21,651 bases of DNA from CAZJBS01 sp964544475 (GCA_964544475.1 CAZJBS010000040.1:1-21651), one strand, 5' to 3'. Positions 12,261 through 20,272 are shown, counted from the stretch's first letter. A program made the numbers and translations. The notes: generated by a model not told the origin, from the sequence alone.

Positions 12261-13871
12261 ATGGACAAGGAACCCAACTCAACCACATCTTCCGGCGACG
12301 CTCCTTCTGACGACGTCCCGATAGGCCGTCCGGCGGCCTTGCATTCCTTCCAATCGGAAATTCACCGGATCGAAAATCGTTTCGAGACTCAGATCCGCAA
12401 GTATTCCGCGGCGGAAATCACGATATTCGGATTTGCCACGGTGATCCTGATGGGTTCCGTCGTGCTGTACGCCATTGAGAATCTCTCGGACAATCCCCTT
12501 GCCTACGTCGACGCTCTTTTCATTTCAGCCTCCGCCGTTTGTGTGACCGGCCTGACTTCGGTGGATTTCAGTTTGTTCACACCGGCGGGCCAGATTGCAA
12601 CCCTCGTGCTGATCCAGATTGGCGGATTTGGGGTTATTACGGCGTTTCGTTTGTTGTGGATCGGACGTATCGGCGATCTGGCGCCGGGCTCGACACAGAC
12701 TCTGGGTTCGGTCATGGACGTCGAAGGCGAGCATCGAACGGTGCTTCAGGTGCTGGCCTCGACCGCCAAAATCACCATTGCCGCGGAAGCTACCGGCGCG
12801 TTGATCCTCTATTATTTCGTCCGGGATTCTGTTCACGATGTGTCGCCCGCGTGGTGGTCTCTCTTTCACACGATTTCTGCCTTCAACAATGCCGGGTTCG
12901 GACTTCACGCCAACAGCCTGACCAACTTCCAGGGCGACCTGGCCGTGAACCTCATCCTCGCCGGACTTATCATTGTCGGCGGCATTGGTTATCCGGTCCT
13001 CCTGGGCATCGAGCGGCTTCTCCTGGTCGGCTTGTACCGTGTGCTGAGTCTTGCCGAAGTCGTCATTGAAATGATTGCCATTCGCCGCCCGGACCGTATC
13101 GGCATGGTGGAACCCTTCTACACGTTCGTCGACAAACTGTTGTATCGATCAAAACGCATCCAGGAGGAACTCGCCGGTGTGGCGAGCCCTTTGCAAATGA
13201 AGATCGTCGTCTTCGGAACGATCACGTTGATCTTCGTGGGAATGGCCAGCACACTGGCTTTTGAGTGGAACGATGACAAAACGCTGGGCCTGATGTCCAC
13301 GCCTGACAAACTGCTGGCGGCATTTTTTCAATCGGTGTCCACGCGCACTGCAGGGTTCAATACCATTGACATCGGGGCTCTGCAAATACGAACCCTCTTA
13401 TTGTACGTCTCTCTCATGTTCATCGGCGCGGCGCCGCAGGGCACGGCGGGTGGCATCAAAATCCCGACGTTTGTGACGATGCTCGGTTATATCCGCGCTT
13501 CCTTCCGGGGTCGCAATCGCGTTTATATTTTCAATTTTATCGTGTCCAAAGTTTCCGTTGGCAATGCCGTGAAACTCTACGTCATGAGTTCCACGTTTGT
13601 GTTGGGTTCCATCATGGTGATGTCCGTCATCGAAAGCCGGTTTTCGCTGACTCAAATGGCGTTCGAAGTGGTTAGTGCGTTCGGTACGGTCGGCCTTTCG
13701 ACCGGCATTACGATCTACCTCGCGGCCAGTTCCAAAATTCTCCTGGTGGTTACGATGTTTGTGGGTCGTATCGGCCTACTGACCATCGGCAGCGCCATCA
13801 TCAAACCCTCCTCCCAGATCGTCACCGGACCTCCCGTGCCCGAAGACGGAATGAAACTGCAAATCGGGTGA
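12261..13871 (+). CDS. ktrB: KtrB/TrkH-family potassium uptake channel subunit
   Basis: About 536 residues, from ATG 12261; an ATG at 12240 is in frame but lies inside the hairpin. The four filter-loop repeats of the SKT family are visible (numbered from 12240): AVCVTGLTSVD (about 99-109), SAFNNAGFGLH (213-223), SVSTRTAGFNTID (366-377) and SAFGTVGLSTGI (479-490), each holding the selectivity Gly. About eight membrane segments flank them. The 50-residue N-terminal region is hydrophilic. KtrB works with the cytosolic RCK-domain protein KtrA; no ktrA is next to it here. K+ uptake driven by Na+ or H+ is the known family role. Confidence 0.88.
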   Translation: MDKEPNSTTSSGDAPSDDVPIGRPAALHSFQSEIHRIENRFETQIRKYSAAEITIFGFATVILMGSVVLYAIENLSDNPLAYVDALFISASAVCVTGLTSVDFSLFTPAGQIATLVLIQIGGFGVITAFRLLWIGRIGDLAPGSTQTLGSVMDVEGEHRTVLQVLASTAKITIAAEATGALILYYFVRDSVHDVSPAWWSLFHTISAFNNAGFGLHANSLTNFQGDLAVNLILAGLIIVGGIGYPVLLGIERLLLVGLYRVLSLAEVVIEMIAIRRPDRIGMVEPFYTFVDKLLYRSKRIQEELAGVASPLQMKIVVFGTITLIFVGMASTLAFEWNDDKTLGLMSTPDKLLAAFFQSVSTRTAGFNTIDIGALQIRTLLLYVSLMFIGAAPQGTAGGIKIPTFVTMLGYIRASFRGRNRVYIFNFIVSKVSVGNAVKLYVMSSTFVLGSIMVMSVIESRFSLTQMAFEVVSAFGTVGLSTGITIYLAASSKILLVVTMFVGRIGLLTIGSAIIKPSSQIVTGPPVPEDGMKLQIG

Positions 13872-14131
13872 AAGCCGGCATTCCACAAAACATTGGAACA
13901 CGGATTGAACGGATACAACGGATTGACACAGATATTTTGAAGGAACGGATCTGATTCCAATATTGGAACACGAATGTATAAATCAGTGATCATCCGTTTA
14001 ATCCGTTGGATCTGTGTTCTGGTATTTATGGAACACGGATTGAGCGTATACAACGGATTGACACAGATATTTTTGCAGGAACGGATCTGATTCCAATATT
14101 GGAACACGAATGTATAAATCAGTGATCATCC

Positions 14132-14231
14132 NNNNNNNNNNNNNNNNNNNNNNNNNNNNNNNNNNNNNNNNNNNNNNNNNNNNNNNNNNNNNNNNNNNNN
14201 NNNNNNNNNNNNNNNNNNNNNNNNNNNNNNN
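14132..14231. other. Assembly gap 1 (100 N)
   Basis: Exactly 100 N, the conventional placeholder for a gap of unknown size. It is inside the repeat. Confidence 0.98.
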
Positions 14232-14330
14232 TTTGCAGGAACGGATCTGATTCCAATATTGGAACACGAATGTATAAATCAGTGATAATCCGTCAAATCC
14301 GTTCAATCGGTGTTCTGGCATGAATGGAAC

Positions 14331-14430
14331 NNNNNNNNNNNNNNNNNNNNNNNNNNNNNNNNNNNNNNNNNNNNNNNNNNNNNNNNNNNNNNNNNNNNNN
14401 NNNNNNNNNNNNNNNNNNNNNNNNNNNNNN
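14331..14430. other. Assembly gap 2 (100 N)
   Basis: Exactly 100 N, again in the repeat. Only about 99 bp separate the two gaps, so that stretch is of uncertain placement. Confidence 0.98.
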
Positions 14431-14519
14431 GATTAAACGGATGATCACCGATTCATACATCCGTGCCTATCCGTCAAATCCGTTCGATCTGTATTCCAAT
14501 ATTAAAAGAGGAATTAACC

Positions 14520-15029
14520 ATGATTGACAGAAATGTTTCCATCCCAATGACGCGCCTCTTGCGGGCTTTCGTCGTCACGACGGCCCTCTTCGTCGGTGAT
14601 TCGTTTTTTTGGGTCAACGCTCAAACCACCACGGCGACCGACATCGAACACGTCAATCGTATCGCCCGCCAGGTGATTGCCCCATGCTGCTGGACGCAGA
14701 CCGTGGATGCGCATCATTCGCCGGCTGCAGAAAAAGTGAAAGAAGAAATTCGCGCCGGCCTTGCGGCGGGTTTGAGCGACGAGGCCATCATCGACCGATT
14801 GGTTGAGGAGTACGGAGAACGGATTCTCGCCATACCCCGCGCCCAGGGTTTCAATGTGATGTTGTGGATTCTTCTCGCCGTTGTGATCGTCGTCGGCAGT
14901 CTGGTACTGATATTCTATTTGCGTCGTCTCGCCGGAAAGAATCCGGCATCCACATCGCCGCCACTACCCGCGGTGGATGGAACGATCGAAGAACGGATCA
15001 AACGCGAACTGAACGATATGGTCCAGTAG
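14520..15029 (+). CDS. ccmH: CcmH-like cytochrome c maturation protein
   Basis: About 169 residues from ATG 14520, with AGAGGA upstream. N-terminal signal segment: RLLRAFVVTTALFVGDSFFWVNAQ. The periplasmic domain has HVNRIARQVIAPCCWTQTVDAHHSPAAEKVKEEIRAGLAAGLSDEAIIDRLVEEYGERILAIP, the typical CcmH helical layout. One membrane helix (VMLWILLAVVIVVGSLVLIFYLRRL) and a short cytosolic tail follow. In CcmH the usual LRCxxCQ reduces apocytochrome c thiols for haem attachment; here CCW with adjacent cysteines replaces it, a variant seen in some lineages. No other ccm gene is visible in the window. Confidence 0.75.
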   Translation: MIDRNVSIPMTRLLRAFVVTTALFVGDSFFWVNAQTTTATDIEHVNRIARQVIAPCCWTQTVDAHHSPAAEKVKEEIRAGLAAGLSDEAIIDRLVEEYGERILAIPRAQGFNVMLWILLAVVIVVGSLVLIFYLRRLAGKNPASTSPPLPAVDGTIEERIKRELNDMVQ

Positions 15030-15120
15030 CCACTTCAGCGATGGTCGGCCACCATGGCGTCTGTATAAATCCCAGGAAATCCCAGACCGTCTCATGCCCT
15101 GTGACGAGTGCGCCGTTCTT

Positions 15121-15696
15121 TCATACCCTCAGTGAACCACGGAATCCTCGGGCGGCATAATAGGATTCCGCGCCATTGTGATAGACAAAGACCGTGTCGT
15201 AACGGCGATCGCAAAAGATGGCGCCGCCGAGTTTTCGGATGGCCGGCGGTGTCTTCACCCAACTCGACGTTTTGGTGTCGAATGCTCCAAGCGCCTGCAG
15301 TTCCCGATATTGTTCTTCCGTCAACATTTCAATACCCATGGCCTCGGCCATATTCATGGCGCTGTCTTTTGGTTTGAATGTCTTTCTTGCCTCCAGCGCC
15401 TCACGATCATAACAAACGCTTCGGCGGCTTTTCGGACTCTCCGACGAACAGTCGCAGAAAATGTATTCGCCCGTCTTCCTGTCAAAGCCAATCACATCCG
15501 GTTCACCGCCGGTTATTTCCATTTCATGAAGTGACCACACCTTGTCCGCAGCGGCTTCCAACCTCGCCAGAACTTTGGACCATTCAAGACCCTGATGGCG
15601 CCTCACGTTCTTCTCAAAACGGGCTCTCAGCAAACTGAGAAACTTTTCGCGTTGGGCCGGTGACAACGTCTTTGTTGGGCTATTGGCTTTCTTCAT
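15121..15696 (-). CDS. DUF4256 family protein
   Basis: A 191-residue soluble protein. Family features: KFLSLLRARFEKNVRRHQGLEWSKVLARLEA, SLHEMEITGGEPDVIGFDRKTGEYIFCDCSSESPKSRRSVCYDREALEARK, MNMAEAMGIEMLTEEQYRELQ and the final FCDRRYDTVFVYHNGAESYYAARGFRG. Length matches the family. Role unknown. AGGA precedes the ATG. It is the last gene of the minus-strand run. Confidence 0.85.
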   Translation of the reverse strand: MKKANSPTKTLSPAQREKFLSLLRARFEKNVRRHQGLEWSKVLARLEAAADKVWSLHEMEITGGEPDVIGFDRKTGEYIFCDCSSESPKSRRSVCYDREALEARKTFKPKDSAMNMAEAMGIEMLTEEQYRELQALGAFDTKTSSWVKTPPAIRKLGGAIFCDRRYDTVFVYHNGAESYYAARGFRGSLRV

Positions 15697-15736
15697 ATAA
15701 TCCTGTGTTGCGTAAGTTCTTATCTATGAAATTGCT

Positions 15737-16120
15737 TCAAACGGAATTGATTTTTCTGTCGGCGGATCTGAAATACCACGATACAACTGTCAGAACGAGA
15801 AGCAGCAGCGATGGAAATATTTCCTTCACCGCATCGCCCGCCGCGATGTGCGAATAGGTTGCTCCGGTCATGGCGAAGAAAAAGCCCGCATACGACCATT
15901 CTTTCAACAGTGGAAATTTCGGAATCAGGATGGCCACGACGCCCAGAATTTTCCAGACACCAAGAAGGGTTAGCAAATAGACCGGATATCCCAGGTGCGC
16001 CATCATGGCCTCGTCCCCCTGCCCCTTGAACCCAATCAACTGTCCAATTCCGGTTGACAGCATTCCCAAAGCAAGCCAGATCGTCGCAATCCAATAGATG
16101 ATTTTGATTCTGGTTGTCAC
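15737..16120 (-). CDS. DoxX-like membrane protein
   Basis: 127 residues from a GTG at 16118-16120, which has AGGAGG four bases upstream. The frame is open far beyond, but the upstream part is hydrophilic and unlike the family. Four hydrophobic helices: IIYWIATIWLALGMLSTGIGQLIGF, MMAHLGYPVYLLTLLGVWKILGVVAILIP, WSYAGFFFAMTGATYSHIAAG and IFPSLLLLVLTVVSWYF. The order HLGYP...KILGV...Y.G..F...GA..SH fits DoxX-like family members. Function is unclear in this subfamily. Confidence 0.85.
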   Translation of the reverse strand: MTTRIKIIYWIATIWLALGMLSTGIGQLIGFKGQGDEAMMAHLGYPVYLLTLLGVWKILGVVAILIPKFPLLKEWSYAGFFFAMTGATYSHIAAGDAVKEIFPSLLLLVLTVVSWYFRSADRKINSV

Positions 16121-16369
16121 GTGACCTCCTTTCGTGAAAGTGATCCTGATTTGACCGTGATTTTCTGTAATCCATTGCCGACGTATTCGCGCTTGCGACG
16201 GCCGTCCGTTCGCGTCCGGGGCTTCGGTGTTGTCGGTTCCAAACGCCGGCCAGGCGCCGCTTCCGACGAATTCCTGCGGCAGTCGCACGCAAGTTCGTTG
16301 TCGCAGTCTACGGCAGGCGCATTCTTATCCAATAATCCGTGCGCCGGATTGTTGCCGGTAAATGGTGGT

Positions 16370-16792
16370 TTATGGGCCAGCCTGCTTCATTCTTTTGACA
16401 GACGCCTGCACCAAATCCTTCAATACTTTTTTGTCCACATCGTCCAGTGTCTTGATGTACAGACACCCCACGCTGGTTGTAAACTTGCCAAGTTTCTTGA
16501 GTAAGGCCGCGTGGGCGTCCAATCCTCCCATCAGGTACAACGTCAGGTTTTGTTTGCGCGGCGAAAACCCGGTCAGCATCCAGTCGCCTTCGCGCCCGCT
16601 TTTGCCCTTGTAGTGATAACTGCCGAAACCGACGATGCTCGCGCCCCACATCCTGGGCTCCTCTTTGGTAATTTGCTTCATGATTTTAAGAATCTCGAAG
16701 CAGTCGGCTCGTTTCTGTTCGTCGGTGACGCTGTTCAGGAATTTCGTCACACTGGCGTCGTTCACCTTGGTTTTGAGTTCAGTCTTTGCCAT
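16370..16792 (-). CDS. DUF1801 family protein
   Basis: A 140-residue soluble protein of the DUF1801 (YdhG-like) family: NSVTDEQKRADCFEILKIMKQITKEEPRMWGASIVGFGSYHYKGKSGREGDWMLTGFSPRKQNLTLYLM and a C-terminal GCLYIKTLDDVDKKVLKDLVQASVKRM. A GGAGG precedes the ATG. Members often stand near YdeI, VOC and DinB genes, as here. Biochemical role unknown. Confidence 0.88.
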   Translation of the reverse strand: MAKTELKTKVNDASVTKFLNSVTDEQKRADCFEILKIMKQITKEEPRMWGASIVGFGSYHYKGKSGREGDWMLTGFSPRKQNLTLYLMGGLDAHAALLKKLGKFTTSVGCLYIKTLDDVDKKVLKDLVQASVKRMKQAGP

Positions 16793-16859
16793 GTCGGCCT
16801 CCGGCTATTAGACGTCGTCGTCAGGATTGGTCATACAACGATCAAACCTGTTTTTCAAG

Positions 16860-17360
16860 TCATTGTCCCTCTGGTGGCTGCCAGAGCTCAATACGATTGC
16901 CTTCCGGATCCATCACCCAGCCAAATTTGCCGAATTCAGATGAGTCGACTTTCGGATCCACGTTGCACCCTTCCTCTCGAAGGACTCGCAGAAGCTCATC
17001 GAGATTGTCGACGCGATAGTTGATCATGAAGGTCGACGTGCTGGGTTCGAAGTATTTCGTGTCCGCGTTGAAGATGCTCCACACGGTCGTGCCATGGCCG
17101 TCTGACTTCTCATCGGACCGCCATTTGAATGCAAATCCGCCCCAGTCCTCAATCTCAATGCCAAGGTGCCTGCGATACCAGGCTCGCAGAGAGTCTGGAT
17201 TTTTGGCTTTAAAGAAAATGCCGCCAATGCCGGTAACCCTCTTCATGGGCTGTCCTCCTTTGGGAATGGTGGTGGTGGAAGAATTCGTTTGTGCAAAGCC
17301 ATGGCACAAAGTGACGCAACTCAACACGAGAATTTTGAGGTAGAGCGTCGGATGGAACAT
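16860..17360 (-). CDS. VOC (glyoxalase-like) protein, with possible exported and cytosolic forms
   Basis: The VOC core MKRVTGIGGIFFKAKNPDSLRAWYRRHLGIEIEDWGG...FGKFGWVMDPEGNRIELWQPPEG spans the two beta-alpha-beta-beta-beta halves of a glyoxalase/dioxygenase fold. Two starts have good ribosome binding sites. ATG 17360, with AGGAG seven bases upstream, gives 166 residues with a signal-like N-terminus (FHPTLYLKILVLSCVTLCHGFAQ). ATG 17246, with AAGGAGG seven bases upstream, gives 128 residues of bare VOC domain. The usual family start is the second. The first lies 13 bp after the metallophosphoesterase stop, so the two genes form an operon. Confidence 0.82.
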   Translation of the reverse strand: MFHPTLYLKILVLSCVTLCHGFAQTNSSTTTIPKGGQPMKRVTGIGGIFFKAKNPDSLRAWYRRHLGIEIEDWGGFAFKWRSDEKSDGHGTTVWSIFNADTKYFEPSTSTFMINYRVDNLDELLRVLREEGCNVDPKVDSSEFGKFGWVMDPEGNRIELWQPPEGQ

Positions 17361-17373
17361 CGTCATTCTCCTG

Positions 17374-18138
17374 CTAATGATGAATCGGGCGCTCTGCAGG
17401 CGGCATGAACCCCGTTCGTAGCGCGTATTCCCAATCGGGGCGTCCATTTCGCCTGGCCTCCGTCGCCGCGTGTTGCCAATCATAAGCGATGGCCAATATT
17501 TCAACCTGCCAGGTTCCGTTCTTAAGTTCCATCATGGCATAACGGGCATGCGGTGAACCGGCTTCCACCACATGATACTCCGGACTGTCATCGTCAAAGG
17601 CCGGAAGACCCACACTCCCGGGGTTAACAATCAAAATATTCCGAGCCGCCTCAACGACTCTCGGGATATGCGTATGACCGCAAAGCATGATTGGAGAGGC
17701 AAGCCCATCAAGCCGTTGCCCGATTTCTGAAAGCGTCGCAAGCCTTGCTCTTCCGTGTTCAACGGTTTCCAGGAGGTAGGTTGTGTCGCTTGCCGGTGCC
17801 CCGTGAAACAAAACAAATTGATTGCCAATAGTGGCGCTGGCCGGCAATGCCCTCAACCACTCCAGTTCAGAATCATCCAACTGACCGAACGCATACTGGT
17901 CGGAAAGCCCGTGCTGTTCAGGATTTTGCTCTGTCAATTGTCGGTCATGATTGCCCCGAATTTGAACCCAGGTCTGCCTTTTCAAAAAGGCAAGAGTCGC
18001 TTTTGGGAAAAGCGGTCCGGAAAGATGATCTCCGAGATTGAAGACAGCATCGACATGCCGACGTTCAATGTCGTTCACCACAACCTCAAGCGCGTCGAGG
18101 TTTCCATGGATGTCGGAGACGACGGCTATTCTTTGCAT
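17374..18138 (-). CDS. Calcineurin-like metallophosphoesterase
   Basis: 254 residues from ATG 18138 (MQRIAVVSDIHGNLDALEVVV). The metal-binding motifs occur in order: DIHGN, GDHLSGP, GNHD and GHTHIPR, the YfcE/MJ0936-like phosphodiesterase layout. Metal-dependent phosphodiesterase activity is the family role; the substrate is not predictable. The frame is open further upstream, but the first motif needs only this start. A TGCAAATAGAATGCA motif lies 59 bp upstream. It heads the minus-strand run with the VOC gene. Confidence 0.9.
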   Translation of the reverse strand: MQRIAVVSDIHGNLDALEVVVNDIERRHVDAVFNLGDHLSGPLFPKATLAFLKRQTWVQIRGNHDRQLTEQNPEQHGLSDQYAFGQLDDSELEWLRALPASATIGNQFVLFHGAPASDTTYLLETVEHGRARLATLSEIGQRLDGLASPIMLCGHTHIPRVVEAARNILIVNPGSVGLPAFDDDSPEYHVVEAGSPHARYAMMELKNGTWQVEILAIAYDWQHAATEARRNGRPDWEYALRTGFMPPAERPIHH

Positions 18139-18196
18139 AACGACAAAAAGGCTGACGGAAATGTGTCTTTTCCAATCTAACCAACCCGTGTCAAAA

Positions 18197-18211
18197 TGCA
18201 AATAGAATGCA
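18197..18211 (-). promoter_or_regulatory. Shared 15-bp palindrome-like motif, copy A
   Basis: TGCAAATAGAATGCA, seen on the minus strand as TGCATTCTATTTGCA, 59 bp upstream of the metallophosphoesterase start. On the minus strand TTGCAT is followed after 16 bp by TAGATT, a plausible -35/-10 pair that overlaps the motif. Confidence 0.6.
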
Positions 18212-18232
18212 AGGGTTGGCTCGTGGCTGGTC

Positions 18233-18496
18233 TCACCGTTGCGTGACCGTCGCATCCAGGGCGCGCTTTAAGAGCGATATCTGGCCGGCATGGTACAGGT
18301 TGTGCTGGGTAACGCCGATGAACTGTGTGTAAGCGGTGTAGGGAGGCTCGGCCACGAGCGGATCATCCAACCGTTCAGCCGGAAAGTTCCGTACGGCTTC
18401 CCGCAGTTTCTGGTTCTTCAGCTTGAGTTCATTCACCGTTTGTTCCCTAATCCTGTTTAAATGAAAAATCATGGAAACCGAAACCAAGCCTTGCAT
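18233..18496 (-). pseudogene. DinB-family remnant (C-terminal part)
   Basis: An 87-residue frame whose second half matches the end of DinB-like four-helix proteins: NQKLREAVRNFPAERLDDPLVAEPPYTAYTQFIGVTQHNLYHAGQISLLKRAL, including the conserved H..YHAGQI metal-ligand region. Complete members have about 150-170 residues and an N-terminal His ligand; both are missing. The first 30 residues do not look homologous. It is a 5'-truncated gene, probably inactive. Confidence 0.7.
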
Positions 18497-18543
18497 AACA
18501 TGCCGGCGCTCAGGGATTCCTGTAGCGAGCGGTCACGCCATAG

Positions 18544-19155
18544 TCAAGGTTTTGAGTAACGCACGGGTTTTTGATGTTTTATGACTTTTCCCCGCATTTC
18601 CAGTTCCCGCAGACACGTTATCGTGTACCACGGTATCGAGCCATCGAAGAATTTCAATCTGGCCTCAACATGCGTTACCAGATGGGAGAACGCCATGGGC
18701 GTTTTGGTTAAAGACGCCATAATTGCGCGAGAGACCATCCGGTATTTGTCCGTCGCCATGGTCGTTGTCTTCTTCCAGCCCTTGCCACGGATGATAGTAC
18801 GCAATGGATCAGCCTTTCGGTTCATCATCGTTTCCTTTGTTGTCTGACGCTTGAGCCGGGCCGTGGCCGTCAGGGCCGTCGCGGCAATGAAGGATAACCC
18901 GCGCTCCGCACGAGGCTGCCACGCCATGTTCATGTAGAGCTTTCCACCCTCCAACTCATCAAGCATTTGGTTGAGGCGTTCTATTTTCGTTGCCGCCAGC
19001 TTCGCTCGGGCGATCCAACCCACGTAATCATTCTGCTGATAAGGCGGGCGTTCCTTGTAGACCTGCCAGAGGCCGCGATCGTTTAACGCCTTGCGCACAA
19101 ATGTCGGCATCGGATTCTTAACTCTGGTAAGGCGGGATTGTTTTGAATTTGGCAT
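18544..19155 (-). CDS. Fused ORF: short YdeI-type domain plus DUF6958-type domain
   Basis: 203 residues in one frame. Residues 16-80 (PTFVRKALNDRGLWQVYKERPPYQQNDYVGWIARAKLAATKIERLNQMLDELEGGKLYMNMAW) match the short YdeI/OmpD-associated domain. Residues about 115-203 (ADPLRTIIRGKGWKKTTTMATDKYRMVSRAIMASL...FFDGSIPWYTITCLRELEMRGKVIKHQKP) resemble DUF6958-type proteins. The 35-residue link is low in conserved character. AAAGGAAAC lies right before an internal ATG (MMNRKADPL), so the second module may also be made alone. A lost stop codon between two once-separate genes is the simplest origin. Confidence 0.7.
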   Translation of the reverse strand: MPNSKQSRLTRVKNPMPTFVRKALNDRGLWQVYKERPPYQQNDYVGWIARAKLAATKIERLNQMLDELEGGKLYMNMAWQPRAERGLSFIAATALTATARLKRQTTKETMMNRKADPLRTIIRGKGWKKTTTMATDKYRMVSRAIMASLTKTPMAFSHLVTHVEARLKFFDGSIPWYTITCLRELEMRGKVIKHQKPVRYSKP

Positions 19156-19237
19156 ATCGTTTTTTGCGGGCCGTCACACGAACTCTCGTTCCCGTCGTCG
19201 GCAGCCATGGGCGACCCATCTATCTTCCTATACTTAA

Positions 19238-19560
19238 CTAATTCACATCAAAATGCAAATGAATTGCATACTTGGGATGCCGACGAGAATCAGATGTCGC
19301 GGTCTTTTCCTGGTCCAGCAATCCTGACGGCCAATGCAAAATGTTTAACGCGAACGGCTGGTTATTGTTGCCGGGAACGTTCATGCCGAATCTGGTTTCT
19401 CTACCATCTGGATAGCGAACGAGTTGCGCCGTCAGCAGACCCCTCGTCATGGGCTGTGTGGCAATTCGTGTGGGCTTCGTCGATGACGAACGTCGGATCT
19501 TGCTCGTATGCGCCGGTCTTCGCCGGATCCCATCACATGCGCCAGACGATACCCAAGTGC
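19238..19560 (-). pseudogene. Frameshifted remnant of an unidentified protein
   Basis: Two minus-strand frames hold protein-like text in sequence. One frame reads GIVWRMWDPAKTGAYEQDPTFVIDEAHTNCHTAHDEG (about 19450-19560). The next frame carries AQLVRYPDGRETRFGMNVPGNNNQPFALNILHWPSGLLD (down to about 19290). A single frameshift near 19440 would join them. Stops occur upstream in the first frame, so the N-terminus is also lost. I cannot name the family. Confidence 0.5.
19254..19268 (-). promoter_or_regulatory. Shared 15-bp palindrome-like motif, copy B
   Basis: TGCAAATGAATTGCA lies 99 bp upstream of the YdeI-DUF6958 gene start (19155). On the minus strand TTGCAT is followed after about 16 bp by TAAGTA. 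It sits at the edge of the frameshifted remnant. Confidence 0.55.
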
Positions 19561-19592
19561 TTGGCCCAGCTTCATGCCTGGTCGTGCTCCGA

Positions 19593-20198
19593 TCAGTTAT
19601 TTTCTCTTTCTTTACCGGCCGGGCCTTTTCTCGAAACATATTCCGGCAATCTCAGCCCTTCAGCTGAGAAGGCAGCGAGTTTCTCCAGCCGCTTCCGCCG
19701 CGTCTCTTCCTTCCTGGCGCTCATGATCCACCAGTAAACGGCCTTTCGATAGGATGGTGGCTGGGAATGAAAGAAACCCCATGCCGGCTTGTTCTTTTTC
19801 AGCAGCCGATGGTACGGTTCTTCCAGTTGGATGCGTCTTTGTTCGTAGGAGTAGGTGCCGGACTTGTTCTCGCGCCGCGCTTCGTAGGCCATCCGGCCGG
19901 CCGGTTGCATCAGGCCTTGCGCAATCAGTGTCTGGGCAAGGGTCACATTAATTTTACTCCAGGTGCTGCCAGGCTTGCGTGGCGTAAAGCGGATGGAATA
20001 GCTGATCTCGTCGATAGACTTGCGGATGCCGTCAATCCAGCCAAAGCAGAGGGCTTGTTCAACCGACTCGGGCCAGGTGATGCTCGGCTTGCCGGAGTCC
20101 TTCTTGTAGAAGCCGACCAGCAATGCTTGCTGTGATGTGTGATTTTTTGTCAGCCATTTGCGAAACTCGGCTGACGTTCGAAAGAAGGAAGGCTTCAT
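19593..20198 (-). CDS. YdeI/OmpD-associated family protein
   Basis: About 201 residues from ATG 20198 (MKPSFFRTSAEFRKWLTKNHTSQQALLVGFYKKDSGKPSITWPESVEQALCFGWIDGIRKSIDEISYSIRFTPRKPGSTWSKIN). This is the full-length YdeI type, with the DUF1905-like N-terminus and the C-terminal YRKAVYWWIMSARKEETRRKRLEKLAAFSAEG. Homologues are linked to stress or antimicrobial-peptide tolerance in some bacteria, without a settled mechanism. AGGTGGT precedes the start. The shared motif lies 75 bp upstream. Confidence 0.9.
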   Translation of the reverse strand: MKPSFFRTSAEFRKWLTKNHTSQQALLVGFYKKDSGKPSITWPESVEQALCFGWIDGIRKSIDEISYSIRFTPRKPGSTWSKINVTLAQTLIAQGLMQPAGRMAYEARRENKSGTYSYEQRRIQLEEPYHRLLKKNKPAWGFFHSQPPSYRKAVYWWIMSARKEETRRKRLEKLAAFSAEGLRLPEYVSRKGPAGKERENN

Positions 20199-20272
20199 GA
20201 CCACCTGATCGGTCTTGTTTTCTGGGTATCACCAGATTTGGCTGTCTATATTCTACCCAATCCGCGCTCAAA

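Larger units (their letters stand above)
13891..14519. repeat. Tandem and dispersed repeats with two assembly gaps
   Basis: Imperfect units with a period of about 135 bp. A unit reads through 'ggaacacggattgaacggat', 'acggattgacacagatattt', 'tctgattccaatattgg' and 'tgtataaatcagtgatcatc'. Starts at 13895 and 14030 are clear; the third and later ones run into the N blocks. The frames across this region encode repeat peptides only and are not genes. True length between ktrB and ccmH is unknown. Confidence 0.9.

Noticed and set aside
12539..13069. 176-residue plus-strand frame inside ktrB
   Set aside because: Shifted-frame shadow of ktrB; Arg- and Cys-rich with no motif.
13715..14527. Frames across the repeats and the N blocks
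   Set aside because: They translate repeat units and unknown bases only; no coding evidence.
16121..16504. 127-residue plus-strand frame opposite DUF1801 and the DoxX leader
   Set aside because: No family features and no ribosome binding site; the minus-strand genes are well supported.
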